Shown here: in pieces, positions 47,521 through 58,508 of the stretch
How positions within the stretch are numbered: the first letter of the stretch is position 1
Layout: each line of letters begins with the position of its first letter
Origin: Mallotus nudiflorus
Lineage: Eukaryota > Streptophyta > Magnoliopsida > Malpighiales > Euphorbiaceae
Reading direction: 5' to 3'
Assembly: GCA_947683625.1 (NCBI GenBank)
Contig: CANTUR010000240.1
Location: forward strand, 1,054,001-1,118,000
Length of the DNA: 64,000 bases
Program-made: the position numbers and the translations under genes
Notes under the pieces: generated by a model
Database searches by the model: none
What the model saw: the letters and a program-made list of their open reading frames with translations, nothing else
What the model was told of the DNA's origin: nothing

Positions 47521-48969
47521 ATGAGGAGGCGAGCGCGTGTCGCTCCACCGGTCGTTGAGGCCGAGGATGATGAGTCTTTTCAGGATGAGGTTTTACCTCC
47601 TGAGCCGCCAGTTAGGCGTAGAGGTCGTGGCAGGGGTAGACCTCGAGGAGCGGCAGGTCGCCGTAGGCAGAGAGAGTTACAGGACGAGGAGCCTGTTGAG
47701 CCTGAATTTGATATTCCTGTTCCTCCTGTTGTTCAGCCTGTTCAGCCTGCCTATCAGCAGGGTATGTCTGACCATGAGGCAGCTTTGTTCTATGCCCGAG
47801 TTGGCAGGATTGTTTTTGATGGTACTTCTGATCCTTTAGATTTTCTGCATGCGATTGAGACTAGGACTCGGACTGCTCATACCGAGTACCAGAGGATCAT
47901 GATTGTTGAGTTGTCTGTTGAGGGATCAGCCTTGGATTGGTTTATTCAGATGATCCAGCCCTTTATGTTGACGATGACCTGGGCTCAGTTTCGAGAGCGA
48001 TTCATGAGGAGATTTTGTCCAGAGCCTCTTCGTTTGAGTTATCGTCTTCGTCTGACCAGTATTTCTCATGGAGATCGATCAGTAGAGGAGTATACCCGAG
48101 AGTTTCTTCGTCTGGGTAGATATGCTGAGGATCTGATGCGAGATCAGTATTTCGCTGTTACTACCTATGTGACTGGTTTGGGTTCAGCTTTTGCTGGTAT
48201 GCCTACAGCAGGTCTTACTCTGGAGTCTGTGATTGAGCTAGCTAAGGAGATTGAGCTGAGGTTAGTTAGGCAGGGAGCGATGCCTGATTATTACCAGTTG
48301 GGAGTTCAGTCGAGTGGATTGCAGGCTACTCCGTATTCGAGTTTTCATGTTGGTTCGAGTAGTCAGCAGCGAGGTTCGACTCAGCAGAGTCAGAGACAGC
48401 AGCAGCGAGTGCATCGGAGCAGTAGACATGGCCGTGGAGGTCAGCGTAGATCGTTCAGATTTGGGTCAGGTGCTTCGAGCAGCAGCAGTGGTCGTAGTTC
48501 TGAATCAGCGGCCAGTGTTTGTCAGACTTGTGGTAGAGTCCATCAGGGACCGTGTTATCTGACACCACTGACATGTTTCAGATGCGGGCAGACAGGACAT
48601 TTTGCCAGATCGTGTCCTTACCCCGGATATCAGCAGCAGCAGATTCCGCGATTCCCACAGCAGTCGATTGCTAGTGCTGCACCTATGCCATTTCAGTTAC
48701 CACCAGCCCAGCATCAGAGTTCTACTCAGTTTGTTCCACAGCAGAGTCGTGGTAGAGGTACGAGAGGAGGTACCCAAGGCATTGGCCAGGCTTCTACCAG
48801 TCAGCAGGGAGGTCGAGGCCAGGCCAGAGTCTTCCATCTGACTCCGCTAGATGCTCAGGCATCTAATGCAGTCGTGGCAGGTATTCTTTCTGTTTGTTAC
48901 CTGGATGCTTTGGTTTTGTTTGATCCGGGTGCCACGCATTCGTTTGTTTCTCCTATTTTTTGCTTCTAA
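47521..48969 (+). CDS. gag: Gag polyprotein of gypsy element A (with start of protease)
   Basis: 482 residues, starting at the first ATG after the primer site (MRRRARVAPP). An Arg/Pro/Glu-rich N-terminus precedes the retrotransposon gag capsid domain at about residues 80-240 (GMSDHEAALFYARVGRIVFDG, WAQFRERFMRRF, VEEYTREFLRLGRY). A Ser/Gln/Arg-rich linker follows, then a CX2CX3HX3C knuckle (CQTCGRVHQGPC) and a classical CX2CX4HX4C knuckle (CFRCGQTGHFARSCP, near residue 352). A Gln-rich stretch follows. Near residue 468 the protease active site D-P-G-A-T-H-S-F-V begins, and the frame is lost a few residues later in a run of six T (about 48955-48960). In intact relatives gag and pol are one ORF. 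It probably makes capsid protein only. Confidence 0.9.
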   Translation: MRRRARVAPPVVEAEDDESFQDEVLPPEPPVRRRGRGRGRPRGAAGRRRQRELQDEEPVEPEFDIPVPPVVQPVQPAYQQGMSDHEAALFYARVGRIVFDGTSDPLDFLHAIETRTRTAHTEYQRIMIVELSVEGSALDWFIQMIQPFMLTMTWAQFRERFMRRFCPEPLRLSYRLRLTSISHGDRSVEEYTREFLRLGRYAEDLMRDQYFAVTTYVTGLGSAFAGMPTAGLTLESVIELAKEIELRLVRQGAMPDYYQLGVQSSGLQATPYSSFHVGSSSQQRGSTQQSQRQQQRVHRSSRHGRGGQRRSFRFGSGASSSSSGRSSESAASVCQTCGRVHQGPCYLTPLTCFRCGQTGHFARSCPYPGYQQQQIPRFPQQSIASAAPMPFQLPPAQHQSSTQFVPQQSRGRGTRGGTQGIGQASTSQQGGRGQARVFHLTPLDAQASNAVVAGILSVCYLDALVLFDPGATHSFVSPIFCF

Positions 48970-50206
48970 ATCTTGTTGGCAAGCTTCGAGGATGGCTTTT
49001 CCTTTGTCTGTTGCCACTCCTCTGAGCGATTCTTTGGACGCCGATATTGTTCTTTCTGGTTGTCCAGTTCTCGTGGGAGATAGAGAATTACCCGCTGATT
49101 TGATTTTGTTGGATGTGATGGAGTTCGATGTTATTTTGGGAATGGATTGGTTGTCTCAGCACTTTGCCGTGGTTGATTGCAGGAATAAGGAGGTGACTTT
49201 TAGAATTCCTGGTGAAGTAGATTTTAAGTTTGTTGGTGATAGGAGTTCAGCACCTCAGAATCTTATTTCTGTTATTACGGCTAGGAAGTTATTGAGGAAA
49301 GGTTGTCAGGGATATTTGGCATTGGTCAGGGATACGTCAGTGGAGAAGTTGTCACTCACAGATGTTCCTGTTGCTTGTGAGTTTCCTGATGTTTTTCCCG
49401 AGGAGTTGCCAGGTTTACCACCTCACAGAGAGATTGAGTTCTGTATAGATGTGGTACCAGGTACTACTCCTATATCTATGACACCCTATCGTATGGCTCC
49501 TGCAGAGTTGAGAGAGTTGAAGGAGCAGTTGCAAGAGTTGTTGGATAAAGGTTTTATCAGACCTAGTGTTTCTCCTTGGGGTGCACCAGTCTTATTTGTG
49601 AAGAAGAAGGATGGTACCCTGAGATTGTGCATTGATTACAGAGAGTTGAATAAGGTTACAGTGAAGAACAAGTATCCTCTCCCGAGGATAGATGATTTGT
49701 TTGATCAGTTACAAGGTGCACAGTTCTTTTCTAAGGTTGACTTAAGGTCGGGTTATCATCAGCTGCGGATTAGTGAAGCTGATATTCCTAAGACAGCGTT
49801 CCGCACTCGATATGGTCATTATGAGTTTCTGGTGATGTCTTTTGGTTTGACTAATGCACCAGCAGCTTTTATGGACCTGATGAACAGAGTATTCCGACCG
49901 TATGTGGATCAGTTTGTGGTAGTCTTCATTGATGATATACTGGTATATTCGAGGAGTATGGAAGAGCATGTATATCACTTGAGGATTGTACTACAGACAC
50001 TGAGAGATCATCAGCTTTATGCTAAATTCTCGAAGTGTGATTTCTGGATGGAGAGTGTTTCTTTTCTTGGACACGTAGTGTCTAAAGAAGGTATTCGGGT
50101 TGATCCACAGAAGGTTGAGGCAGTATCTGAGTGGCCTAGACCTACTTCAGTTACTGAGATTCAGAGTTTTCTGGGTTTAGCCGGGTATTATAGGCGGTTT
50201 GTGTAG
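48851..50206 (+). pseudogene. pol: pol segment 1: protease remainder and RT (element A)
   Basis: After the T-run frameshift near 48958 the protease continues with SDSLDADIVLSGCPVLVGD and LLDVMEFDVILGMDWL. RT follows from about 49370: CEFPDVFPEELPGLPP, KGFIRPSVSPWGAPVLFVKK, the LCIDYRELN block, FSKVDLRSGYHQLRI, YEFLVMSFGLTNAPAAFM, and the active site VVFIDDILVYS, then LGHVVSKEGI and LGLAGYYRRFV. The catalytic Asp residues are intact. A TAG at 50204-50206 ends the frame where relatives have a sense codon. The annotated ATG at 48851 is not a real start, because upstream residues are out of frame with gag. Confidence 0.9.
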
Positions 50207-51151
50207 GATTTTTCCAGGATTGCAGCCCCTATGACTCGCTTGACTCAGAAGAATGTTAGATTCGAGTGGTCAGAAGCTTGTGAGAATAGTTTTCAGTTGT
50301 TGAAGGAGAAGTTGACCACAGCGCCAGTGTTAGCTTTGCCTAATAGTGTGGATAAGTTCACAGTTTACTGTGATGCCTCTAGAATTGGTCTTGGTTGTGT
50401 GTTGATGCAGAATGGAAGGGTGATAGCCTATGCTTCGAGGCAGTTGAAGAAGCATGAGCAGAACTATCCTACACATGATCTGGAGATGGCTGCAGTGATC
50501 TTTGCTTTGAAGATTTGGAGACATTATTTGTACGGGGTGACTTGTGAGATATTTACTGATCACAAGAGCCTTAAGTACATTTTCCAGCAGCGAGATTTGA
50601 ATCTGAGGCAGAGAAGATGGTTGGAATTGTTGAAGGATTATGATTGCGAGATTCTTTACCATCCAGGTAAAGCTAATGTGGTAGCAGATGCCTTGAGTAG
50701 AAAGTCTTCAGGTAGTCTTGCTCACATTGGTGTTGAGAGGAGACCATTGATCCAGGAATTGCATCTGATGGTGGATCAAGGTCTGATGATGAAGATCAGT
50801 AGATCAGGTGGACTGCTATCTCAGTTTAAAGTACGATCTGTACTGAGGGATAGGATTAAAGCAGCTCAGAGCCGAGATCCTATTCTGGAAGAGCTTGCAG
50901 AGAATGTCAGAGCAGGGAAGTTCACTGATTTCACACTCGATGATGATGGTGTGTTGTGGATCAGTGGTAGATTGTGTGTTCCTGATGTGGATGATTTGAG
51001 AGAAGAGATTTTAGAGGAAGCACATTCTACAGCTTACAGCGTTCATCCTGGTGTTACTAAGATGTACCACAGTATCAGAGATCTATACTGGTGGGATGGA
51101 TTGAAGAAGGATGTTGCTGATTATGTTGCTAAGTGCTTGACATGTCAGTAA
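50207..51151 (+). pseudogene. pol: pol segment 2: RNase H and integrase zinc domain (element A)
   Basis: The frame continues directly after the TAG. RNase H is complete: FTVYCDASRIGLGCVL, ASRQLKKHEQNYPTHDLEM, CEIFTDHKSLKYIF, and HPGKANVVADALSRK, with the D-E-D-D residues present. The integrase HHCC zinc domain follows (H-S-T-A-Y-S-V-H-P-G, then C-L-T-C-Q at the end). TAA at 51149-51151 interrupts right after C-L-T-C-Q. It differs by one base from a Gln codon. Confidence 0.9.
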
Positions 51152-51589
51152 GTGAAAGCCGAACATCAGAAGCCTTCTAGGAAGCTTCAGCCTCTTCCTA
51201 TTCCCGAGTGGAAGTGGGAAAGGATAGCTATGGATTTTGTGGTCGGTTTACCTCGTTCGAAGGATGGATACGATTCCATCTGGGTGATTGTAGACAGATT
51301 GACGAAGTCTGCACATTTCTTGCCTGTGAAAGCCACATATTCAGTTGCTAGATTGGCGAAGTTGTACGTGAAGCATATTGTATGCCTTCATGGAGTACCT
51401 GTGTCCATTGTGTCAGATAGAGGTTCAGTGTTCACTTCTCATTTTTGGCAGAAGTTGCAAGAAGCGATGGGCACTAGGTTGGATTTCAATACTGCTTTTC
51501 ATCCTCAGACAGATGGTCAGTCTGAGAGGACGATCCAGACACTGGAAGATATGTTGAGGATGTGTGTCTTGGATTTGGGAGGTAGCTAG
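51152..51589 (+). pseudogene. pol: pol segment 3: integrase catalytic core (element A)
   Basis: The frame continues past the TAA with AEHQKPSRKLQPLPIPEWKW. The DDE core shows W-E-R-I-A-M-D-F-V-V-G-L-P (first Asp), VSIVSDRGSVFTSHFW (second Asp), and HPQTDGQSERTIQTLEDML (Glu). TAG at 51587-51589 replaces what is Trp in the W-D-D-H-L motif of relatives, a single G to A change. Confidence 0.9.
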
Positions 51590-52321
51590 GATGATCATTT
51601 GTCGCTTGTTGAATTTGCATATAATAACAGCTACCATAGCAGTATTGGCATGGCACCGTATGAGGCGTTGTATGGAAGGAAGTGTAGCAGTATTGGCATG
51701 GCACCGTATGAGGCGTTGTATGGAAGGAAGTGTAGATCCCCGTTGAGTTGGGATGAGATTGGTGAGAGAGCTTTGACTGGACCAGAGATGGTACAAGATG
51801 CTGCAGAGAAAGTCGCCGTGATCAAGCGCAGGTTAGAGACCGCAGTTAGCCGGCAGAAGAGTTATGCGGATCCTAGGCGCAGAGATGTGGAGTTTCAGGT
51901 TGGAGATTTCGTTTTTCTGAAAGTATCTCCGATGAAGGGTGTGATGAGATTTGGCAGGAAGGGTAAGTTAGCACCGAGATATATTGGACCGTTTGAGATT
52001 CTGGAGAGAGTTGGCACTGTTGCATATCGGTTGGATTTGCCTCCGAGTATGTCACAGGTGCATTCAGTATTTCATATCTCGATGTTGAGGAAGTATATCT
52101 CAGATCCTTCACATGTGTTGCAACCTGACAGTGTGGAAGTGAATGAAGATTTGACGTTTGTGGAAGAACCTGTGGCGATCGTTGATTTTCAAGTTCGACA
52201 GTTGCGATCGAAGCAGATTCCGATGGTCAAGGTTTTGTGGCGTAGCGACAGAGTTGAAGAGCATACGTGGGAGACTGAAGCTGAGATGCGAGCTTCTTAC
52301 CCGTATCTCTTTCCTTCCTGA
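51590..52321 (+). pseudogene. pol: pol segment 4: integrase C-terminus and chromodomain-like region (element A)
   Basis: It begins with DDHLSLVEFAYNNSYH, then a 16-residue segment occurring twice in a row (SIGMAPYEALYGRKCS), caused by a 48-bp tandem duplication (51641-51688 and 51689-51736). The GPY/F-type module follows (KLAPRYIGPFEILERVG, HSVFHISMLRKYI). The C-terminal region (VAIVDFQVRQLRSKQIPMVK, VLWRSDRVEEHTWETEAEM, YPYLF) is the chromodomain-like CR motif of Tekay/Del chromoviruses. Such domains direct integration towards particular chromatin (family knowledge). Confidence 0.9.
51641..51736 (+). repeat. 48-bp in-frame tandem duplication in integrase
   Basis: Two adjacent 48-bp units are identical except for the last base (C in the first copy, A in the second). 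The reading frame is kept. Confidence 0.95.
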
Positions 52322-52360
52322 TTCTGTAATCTTCTTTTTGGAATTCGGGGACGAATTCTT

Positions 52361-52375
52361 GTAAGGGGGGAAGAC
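52361..52375 (+). other. Polypurine tract of gypsy element A
   Basis: AAGGGGGGAAGAC directly precedes the 3' LTR start. Confidence 0.85.
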
Positions 52376-55300
52376 TGTAATATCCCGTGTTTTTTTTTAA
52401 AATATTTTTACACTGTACCGGGATATACAGTGTCAATAATTTTTATGCATTATACGATATTTTTATGAGTTAATATGTATTTTAAACCTATTTTAATTAC
52501 TGTCTATTATTTTCAGTATTTTACGTAAAATTTTCCCGGGACTTTCATTTTCGGGGAAATTTTCACGTAAACAATGTATTATTAATTATTCTAAATGTAT
52601 TTACGGGTTTGCATGAACTCATACATATTTTTAAATTATTAAATAAAGCCTGTGTGTGTATATTTATTTAATTAGAGTTTATTATTACCCTAATATTTTA
52701 TTATTTATTTATTATTATTTGATTATTTTATTTATTATTAAATTATTAAAATTTATTATTTTATTATTAATTATTTATTAATATTTAATTATTTTAATTT
52801 ATTTTATTTTTTTTTCTTTTTTTTCTTTTCCTTTTTCTTTCTTTTTCTTTTTCTTTTTCCTTCCTTTTCTTTCTTTTTCTTTTTCTTCTTCTTCTTCTTC
52901 TTCTTCTTCTTCCCGCGGGCGCCGGACCACCACATTCCTCACCGCCGTTTCTCCCTCCTCCGGCCACCGTTTTTGACACCGCCGGTCTCTATCTTCTCCT
53001 TGAGCTCCGGTGAGTGTTATTCTAGCTTTGGTTTGAGCTAAAATGGTCTAGAATTGCTTAGGTTTCGATTTGAAGTTTTCGGCCACTTTTGGTTTTCGAT
53101 TTTTTTGAGCTTCAATTTGGATGATTCATGGAAACTTCCTTCACAAATGTTGTTCCTGGTAGTTTAATCTTCATGTATGAATTTTTACAGAATTTTTGGA
53201 GGTTGTTTGGATTTTTGGGTATTTTTGAATATTTTAATATTATTTTCTAATTTTCGGAAATTAATTATTTAAATTATGAAATTGGAGTTTATGGTTGAAT
53301 TAGGTGTTGAAATGAATTATAGGAATTTATTTGGAATTTTTATGAATTTCTAAGTATTTATTTTTAATTATTGAAGTTTATGTGATTTTGTAAAATTAAG
53401 TTAATTGTGTTTTAAATTGAATTTAATTGGTTAATTGAGTTTAATTATTAATATTATTGATAAATATGTTGAGAAAATTAATTTTGGATAATTGTATGAT
53501 TTTTGGTGAATTTTTGAAGTAATTTAGGTATATATATATATATATATAGGGGTATTTTGGTAATTTTACCCTAAATTGTCTAAAAATGTAATTTAATTGG
53601 TTTTTAATATTTATTTAAGGTATAAAAATGATTTCTACAAAAAATTTAGTATTTTTAACTAATTAAAACTATTTTTCGGGAATTATTTTCAATTATATAT
53701 ATAATATACGGTTTTTCAAATAAAATGAGTTTTAATCGGTTTTTATAGTGTTTCAAGGTTAATTATGTAATTTTTACCTATGAAATGTATTTTTATGATT
53801 TAAGAATATTTTTGGTATATTGAATATATATTCTGTGTTTGTGGACCCCGGTCGACAGATTGTAGTCTGGAGTCCGACCGAGGGGTTGTGATTGATTATG
53901 GTGTTTATTTTTGAAGTGTATTTTCTTTGCAGGGTCGGCTCTACTCTTTTGAGTAGAGAGATGTCCGTTTTACAGGGGAGGTTCTGCCGGATTTCCGGTA
54001 GAATTCTCGTAAAACGTGATATCCAGTCGAACCCTAATTTTTCGATTCTGTATTTAATACTCTAGATTGAATTCTAGGATTTTTGTTAGGGGTTATTCTG
54101 ATGTCGAGTAATTATTTCTTGTTTAGTTGCGCCGAGACCGAGGTTTAGTGGACCAGGCCCGTCGGACCTGTCTCGTGGAGCGCATTAGGTGAGTTACTAT
54201 ATTATGATATATATATGCTTAGGATGCATGATTTAGAAAATGCATGTTTTATCTTTACTAAATATGCATAAATAACATGATTTATATTCAAGTATATTTT
54301 TGATATATTTTTGGTATATAATAAATTATGTACATGTTTTATTAATAAAATATATTTAAAATGTTTTTAAATATATTTTTAATTTAATTTGTGATTTGAT
54401 TGGATTTATTTGACATATATATACTCAAAATATACCTGGTTTATGTTTGGTATATTTTCGGTATATATATGGTTTATATTGCTGTTTCATTTATATCCAT
54501 GCATCATTTATTTTTGTGAATGAATGTTTTATATTTAAGAATGAAGGATATCAATAGAACCGTGCTACCTAGTGGGCAGCACTAGGACCGAGTACGTACC
54601 GGTACGCCTATAGTATTAGGCTATATTACTAACTTATTTGTGGATATTGATTTGATTATGATTATTGATATGTGAGATGTGGTTTGGGGTGTGGATTGCT
54701 GGAGCTCGGTTGACCAAGTGTCTCAGGGCCAATCACACTGGCAGTCAGACTGCTGGAGCTCGGTTGACTTAGTGTCTCGGGGCCAGTCTACTATCCATAT
54801 GGATTAAGTGGATATATTTGAATCAGTGAGCCTGTATGGCTAGAGTGTTGTTTAACACTATTTTCTGAGGTTGCGATATTCTAGGGTTCTATGTGATCCT
54901 TCATAAAAGTTGATTTTCAGACAAAATATATAAAATGATTTTTCTGCATCTGTATGAACTTGCCTGTATATATACATATTACTCTTATACTGTTGACTGT
55001 ATGCATTATTACTTAGAGTGTATGTATATATACTATAGTAATTCACTCAGTGAGGTCTGACTCCCCTCCGTTGACTATTTTTCAGGAGAGTCAACTTCCT
55101 CAGACCTCAGTAGCAGGTCGATACGCCGGATTTCTTCCGCCTCGGCTTCTTTATGTAAATTGTATACTTGAGTCTTATTTATTTACTCTAGATACTGCAG
55201 TAGTTGTGAATTAAAGTATTTGTTTTAAAGAGATGTATTATAGTAAAACTGGATTTGTATAAAGATTATACATTTATGAGATTATATATGCGATGTGATG

Positions 55301-55490
55301 AGTTTTGAATTATATCCAGTTGAGATGGATGATATTGTATATTTATGATTTTATTTTCCGCTGCATATTATATTATATGGTTATTGTTATTGCATGATTT
55401 ATTTTTATTTTTAGGCTTGCTACGGGTTCCGGATTCGAAAGAATTCCCGTTCCCTAGCGCCGGTCATGGCCCCTGTTTTGGGTCATGACA
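52376..55490 (+). repeat. 3' LTR of gypsy element A
   Basis: Collinear with 44200-47306. It ends GTCATGACA where the 5' LTR has GTCGTGACA. The TTC microsatellite is at about 52876-52912. Confidence 0.95.
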
Positions 55491-55495
55491 CTTGT

Positions 55496-55632
55496 AAGGT
55501 AAAAATTACCAGCAACTAGATGAGTTACACTATACAATGATCCCACAACCACTTAGCAACTACTCAGCAACCCAACAACAACAACAAAAATAACATATAC
55601 ATATTTATTTAATTAAATTATGGGTTATTACA
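55496..55632 (-). repeat. Remaining tip of the LTR of gypsy element B
   Basis: This is the continuation of the LTR at 41888-44199 on the other side of element A, joined by the CTTGT duplication. It ends GGGTTATTACA on the plus strand, the mirror of an LTR start TGTAATAACCC. Confidence 0.7.
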
Positions 55633-56422
55633 AAATAATGGATAATCAATTATATAGATATTAGATTATAAAAAATAAATAAATATTATATATTTATAGG
55701 AATGAATTTGATAACAACACAACAACATATTTGATTATTTTCATAAAAAATAAAATTCTTAATAGAAAATAAATATATTTTTACAAACTAGCATAATTTA
55801 AAAAGTAAAAGGTTTTAAAAAAATTCAATTAAATAGAATATTTCAATTGTTAGCAGTTGTTTTAATTAGAAAATAATTTTGTCATTTACTTTACAAAAAA
55901 TAAAGAAAAATATAAAGTGTATTTATAAATAAATTTTCACACACATATATATATATACTCAAACCCTTAAACTTTTAAATTATATATATATACACTCAAA
56001 CCCTTAAACTTTTAAATTTTATTACATTAAATTTTTAAACTTCAATTGTATTGCATTAAGTTCTCGTAATTTTATTTTTCATAAATTAGAGACTTTAAAT
56101 ATTTAGTCCCTAAACTTATTACAAAAGATCAAATTACATAAATTTTAAAGTTCTTTTTATCATTTTAATACAATTAAATGACAACTTATAAATATGTTAG
56201 TATGTTTTTCATTAAATAATCATTTAATAAATTAAATGAATTTTAAAACTAATATTTTTATTGTTATTAAACCATATTAGTTTAAAGGTAAAAATATCTC
56301 TTAGTGAATTTTATTATTAATAGGTAAATTTTTTATTATTCATAATTATTATTTGATAAAATATAATTTAAATATATTAAATGTTTAACAAAAATATCAA
56401 CTTTTAAATATGAATGTTTAGA

Positions 56423-56516
<94 letters not shown>

Positions 56517-57867
56517 CTTTACTATATTTGACATGATTAATAAAATTAATAAAATATAAGTAAATTCTAATTAAGTATAAAGTGTCCAATATAAAGGTAG
56601 AATTTTACTCTATGAAGTGAAAATCTTGACTTTGATACTTTTCTCTCGATTCCTAAGTATTGAATATGAACTTTTTTATGTTCATTAATCGGAGTTTGTA
56701 AAAAATAAGTTTAATTGTCTACAATATTGAATAAAATATTTCAGCACTAATAATTATAAATTACAATGAGAAATACTAACAACTATACGATAATTGAAAA
56801 ATCAAATTTGGTTCACAATTAATTAATTTATAAGCACACTGATATATAAATGCAAAAAAAAAAAATTAACTTTATTTTTAAAATTTGTAAACAAAAAGTA
56901 TACTTTTCACAATTTTCATTATTATTAAAAATATTTTTCACATAAAAATAAATTAAAGTGTATTATTAATTGGAAATAAAATATATATTTTCTTACTTTA
57001 AATGCATTAACAGAATAAAATATTAATTTGTAATTGATTAAAACTATTTTTAATATTATGTAATGTCTTTTGAATTGGTATTTAATTGGATTAAATTAAA
57101 AAACTTAAAATGCAGCAATTTAACTTGTAAACACAAGTTTAGAGATGAAAAATCACTAAAAGATCCTTAATGTGTGTAAATATAAAAATATGCAGGCTCA
57201 ATGAAGCACAATTAAAATTTAAGGGCTCAATACAACAACACGAAAAAGCTTAAGGATTTGAAAAATGAATTTTGCCAATAAACTTTCAAGGTATAATAAT
57301 TTTTTCCTTTTATTTATTTTTTTCTAGTTGTGTTCCTCTATTTGTTACAATGCCCGCTATTAGTATATTTAAAAATGTACACAACTAACGCCGACAACCC
57401 AAAAAAATAATGATCAAATATAATTAATAGCATGTGAAAAGATTCGGGAGAATTACAATGTGTAAAAACAACAAAAGGTATGGACATCTAAATCTGAAGA
57501 GGAGAATGAACTCTCATCACATCCCTTTAACAAGTTAAAAAAGTTGAATTGTCTTACATTCGCAATTTCAGGGTAGAACTAATTTTCGTTTTATTTTTTC
57601 TGATTGTCTTCTTCTATATGTAAAAGTTCCTGCTATTCATATGTTTTAAAATGTACACAACTAACACCAACAACCAGAAAAACAATTATCAAACATAATT
57701 AATTAATTAATTAATTTAGAAGAGGTGACTAAACAAGTGGGCTTTAAATAAACAGGGCACTGATTTTGATTCGCAATGCTTATTCTCTATTTCATGTTCT
57801 AAATTCTTATATTATAACCCCTTGAATATCATATCATAGATATATCAATTAATCATTGAATTCACAG
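55633..57867. other. AT-rich intergenic region with a long TA microsatellite
   Basis: No gene or element boundary recognised. A pure TA run of about 45 units spans 56424-56512. Short diverged direct repeats occur near 55960-56030 (CTCAAACCCTTAAACTTTTAAA twice). The right end contains the acceptor (57866-57867) of the next gene. Confidence 0.5.
56424..56512. repeat. TA dinucleotide microsatellite
   Basis: An uninterrupted run of about 45 TA units, likely polymorphic and prone to slippage. Confidence 0.95.
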
Positions 57868-58508
57868 GTTGGGAAATGGCAGCAAGTATAGTTCCTAAGG
57901 TATTAAGTGGACAGTCCAATTATGCAAGATGGAGTGGTTGCATGAAGAACTATTTTATAGCTCATGATGATATATGGGATGATGTTATAGAAAGAAGTGG
58001 TGATCCTGAAGAGGGTGACGTTGAATTCAAGGTCTGGAAGAAGAAAAATGCAGCAGCTTTACATGCCATTGAGATTTCTTGCTCACCAGATGTATTTTCT
58101 CAGATTAGAGATGTCACTTCTGCTAAACTTTGTTGGGGTGAGTTGGCTCAGATTTGCGAAGCAGAATCATCTATGCAAGCAGATGATGATCAAGGTAATT
58201 CTTAGTCTTTCCTCTAATTTATTTCATAATAAATAAATGGTGTTTATTTTTTGTATGCAACTTGATGATAAAAAGGTCTATTAGTGTATAAAAAATTCAA
58301 ATATTTGCTATCTTTTATAATTTTATTCCAAATTTTTAATTTGGACAAACGTACATGTATATTTAACAAAATTTTTACAGTTTTAGCACCAATATTGATT
58401 TTGAAAATTAAATAAAATATTTTGGCCTAATATTTATTGAATCAACAATTTTAGCAGATGATGATCAAGGCAGTCAAGAATCAAATATACAAGCAGATGA
58501 TGATCGAG
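57868..58508 (+). CDS. Gag-like N-terminal exons of an ankyrin-family gene (partial)
   Basis: Two exons are supported. The first coding exon starts at the ATG at 57876 after an acceptor at 57866-57867 and ends at 58194 (319 nt, phase 1). It encodes LSGQSNYARWSGCMKNYF, DDIWDDVIERSGDP, HAIEISCSPDVFSQIRDV and LCWGELAQICEAESS, ending ADDDQG. The second exon (58458-58508, 51 nt, phase 1 at both ends) adds DDDQGSQESNIQADDDRG and ends at GTAATT. The first exon matches 11591-11909 of the ankyrin/PGG pseudogene, so this is probably the start of a related gene. No ankyrin or PGG exon is seen before the transposons at 59327, so the gene is either truncated or has a very long intron. Both exons are open. 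Confidence 0.65.

Larger units (their letters stand above)
44200..55490 (+). mobile_element. Young Tekay/Del-type chromovirus element A
   Basis: A complete 11.3 kb Ty3/gypsy element with 3.1 kb LTRs, initiator-Met primer site, gag, protease, RT, RNase H, integrase, a C-terminal chromodomain-like region and a purine tract. It is flanked by a perfect 5-bp target duplication CTTGT (44195-44199 and 55491-55495). The LTRs differ at only about thirty sites spotted by eye, mostly transitions and one-base indels. Gag is open, but pol has one frameshift, three stops and a 48-bp tandem duplication, so this copy is not autonomous. Confidence 0.95.
39766..55632 (-). mobile_element. Old Tekay/Del-type gypsy element B (5' part), split by element A
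   Basis: On the minus strand an LTR (41888-44199 plus 55496-55632) is followed by a primer site, gag, protease and the first residues of RT, ending at 39766 against the hAT relic. RT, RNase H, integrase and the 3' LTR are gone. The LTR is interrupted by the young element at 44200-55490 with target duplication CTTGT. The LTR resembles that of the element at 59758-62144. Confidence 0.8.

Noticed and set aside
52794..52979. Minus-strand ORF extremely rich in Arg and Lys
   Set aside because: It is the translation of the TTC/TTTTC microsatellite in the 3' LTR of element A and has no domain. The 5' LTR has the same repeat.
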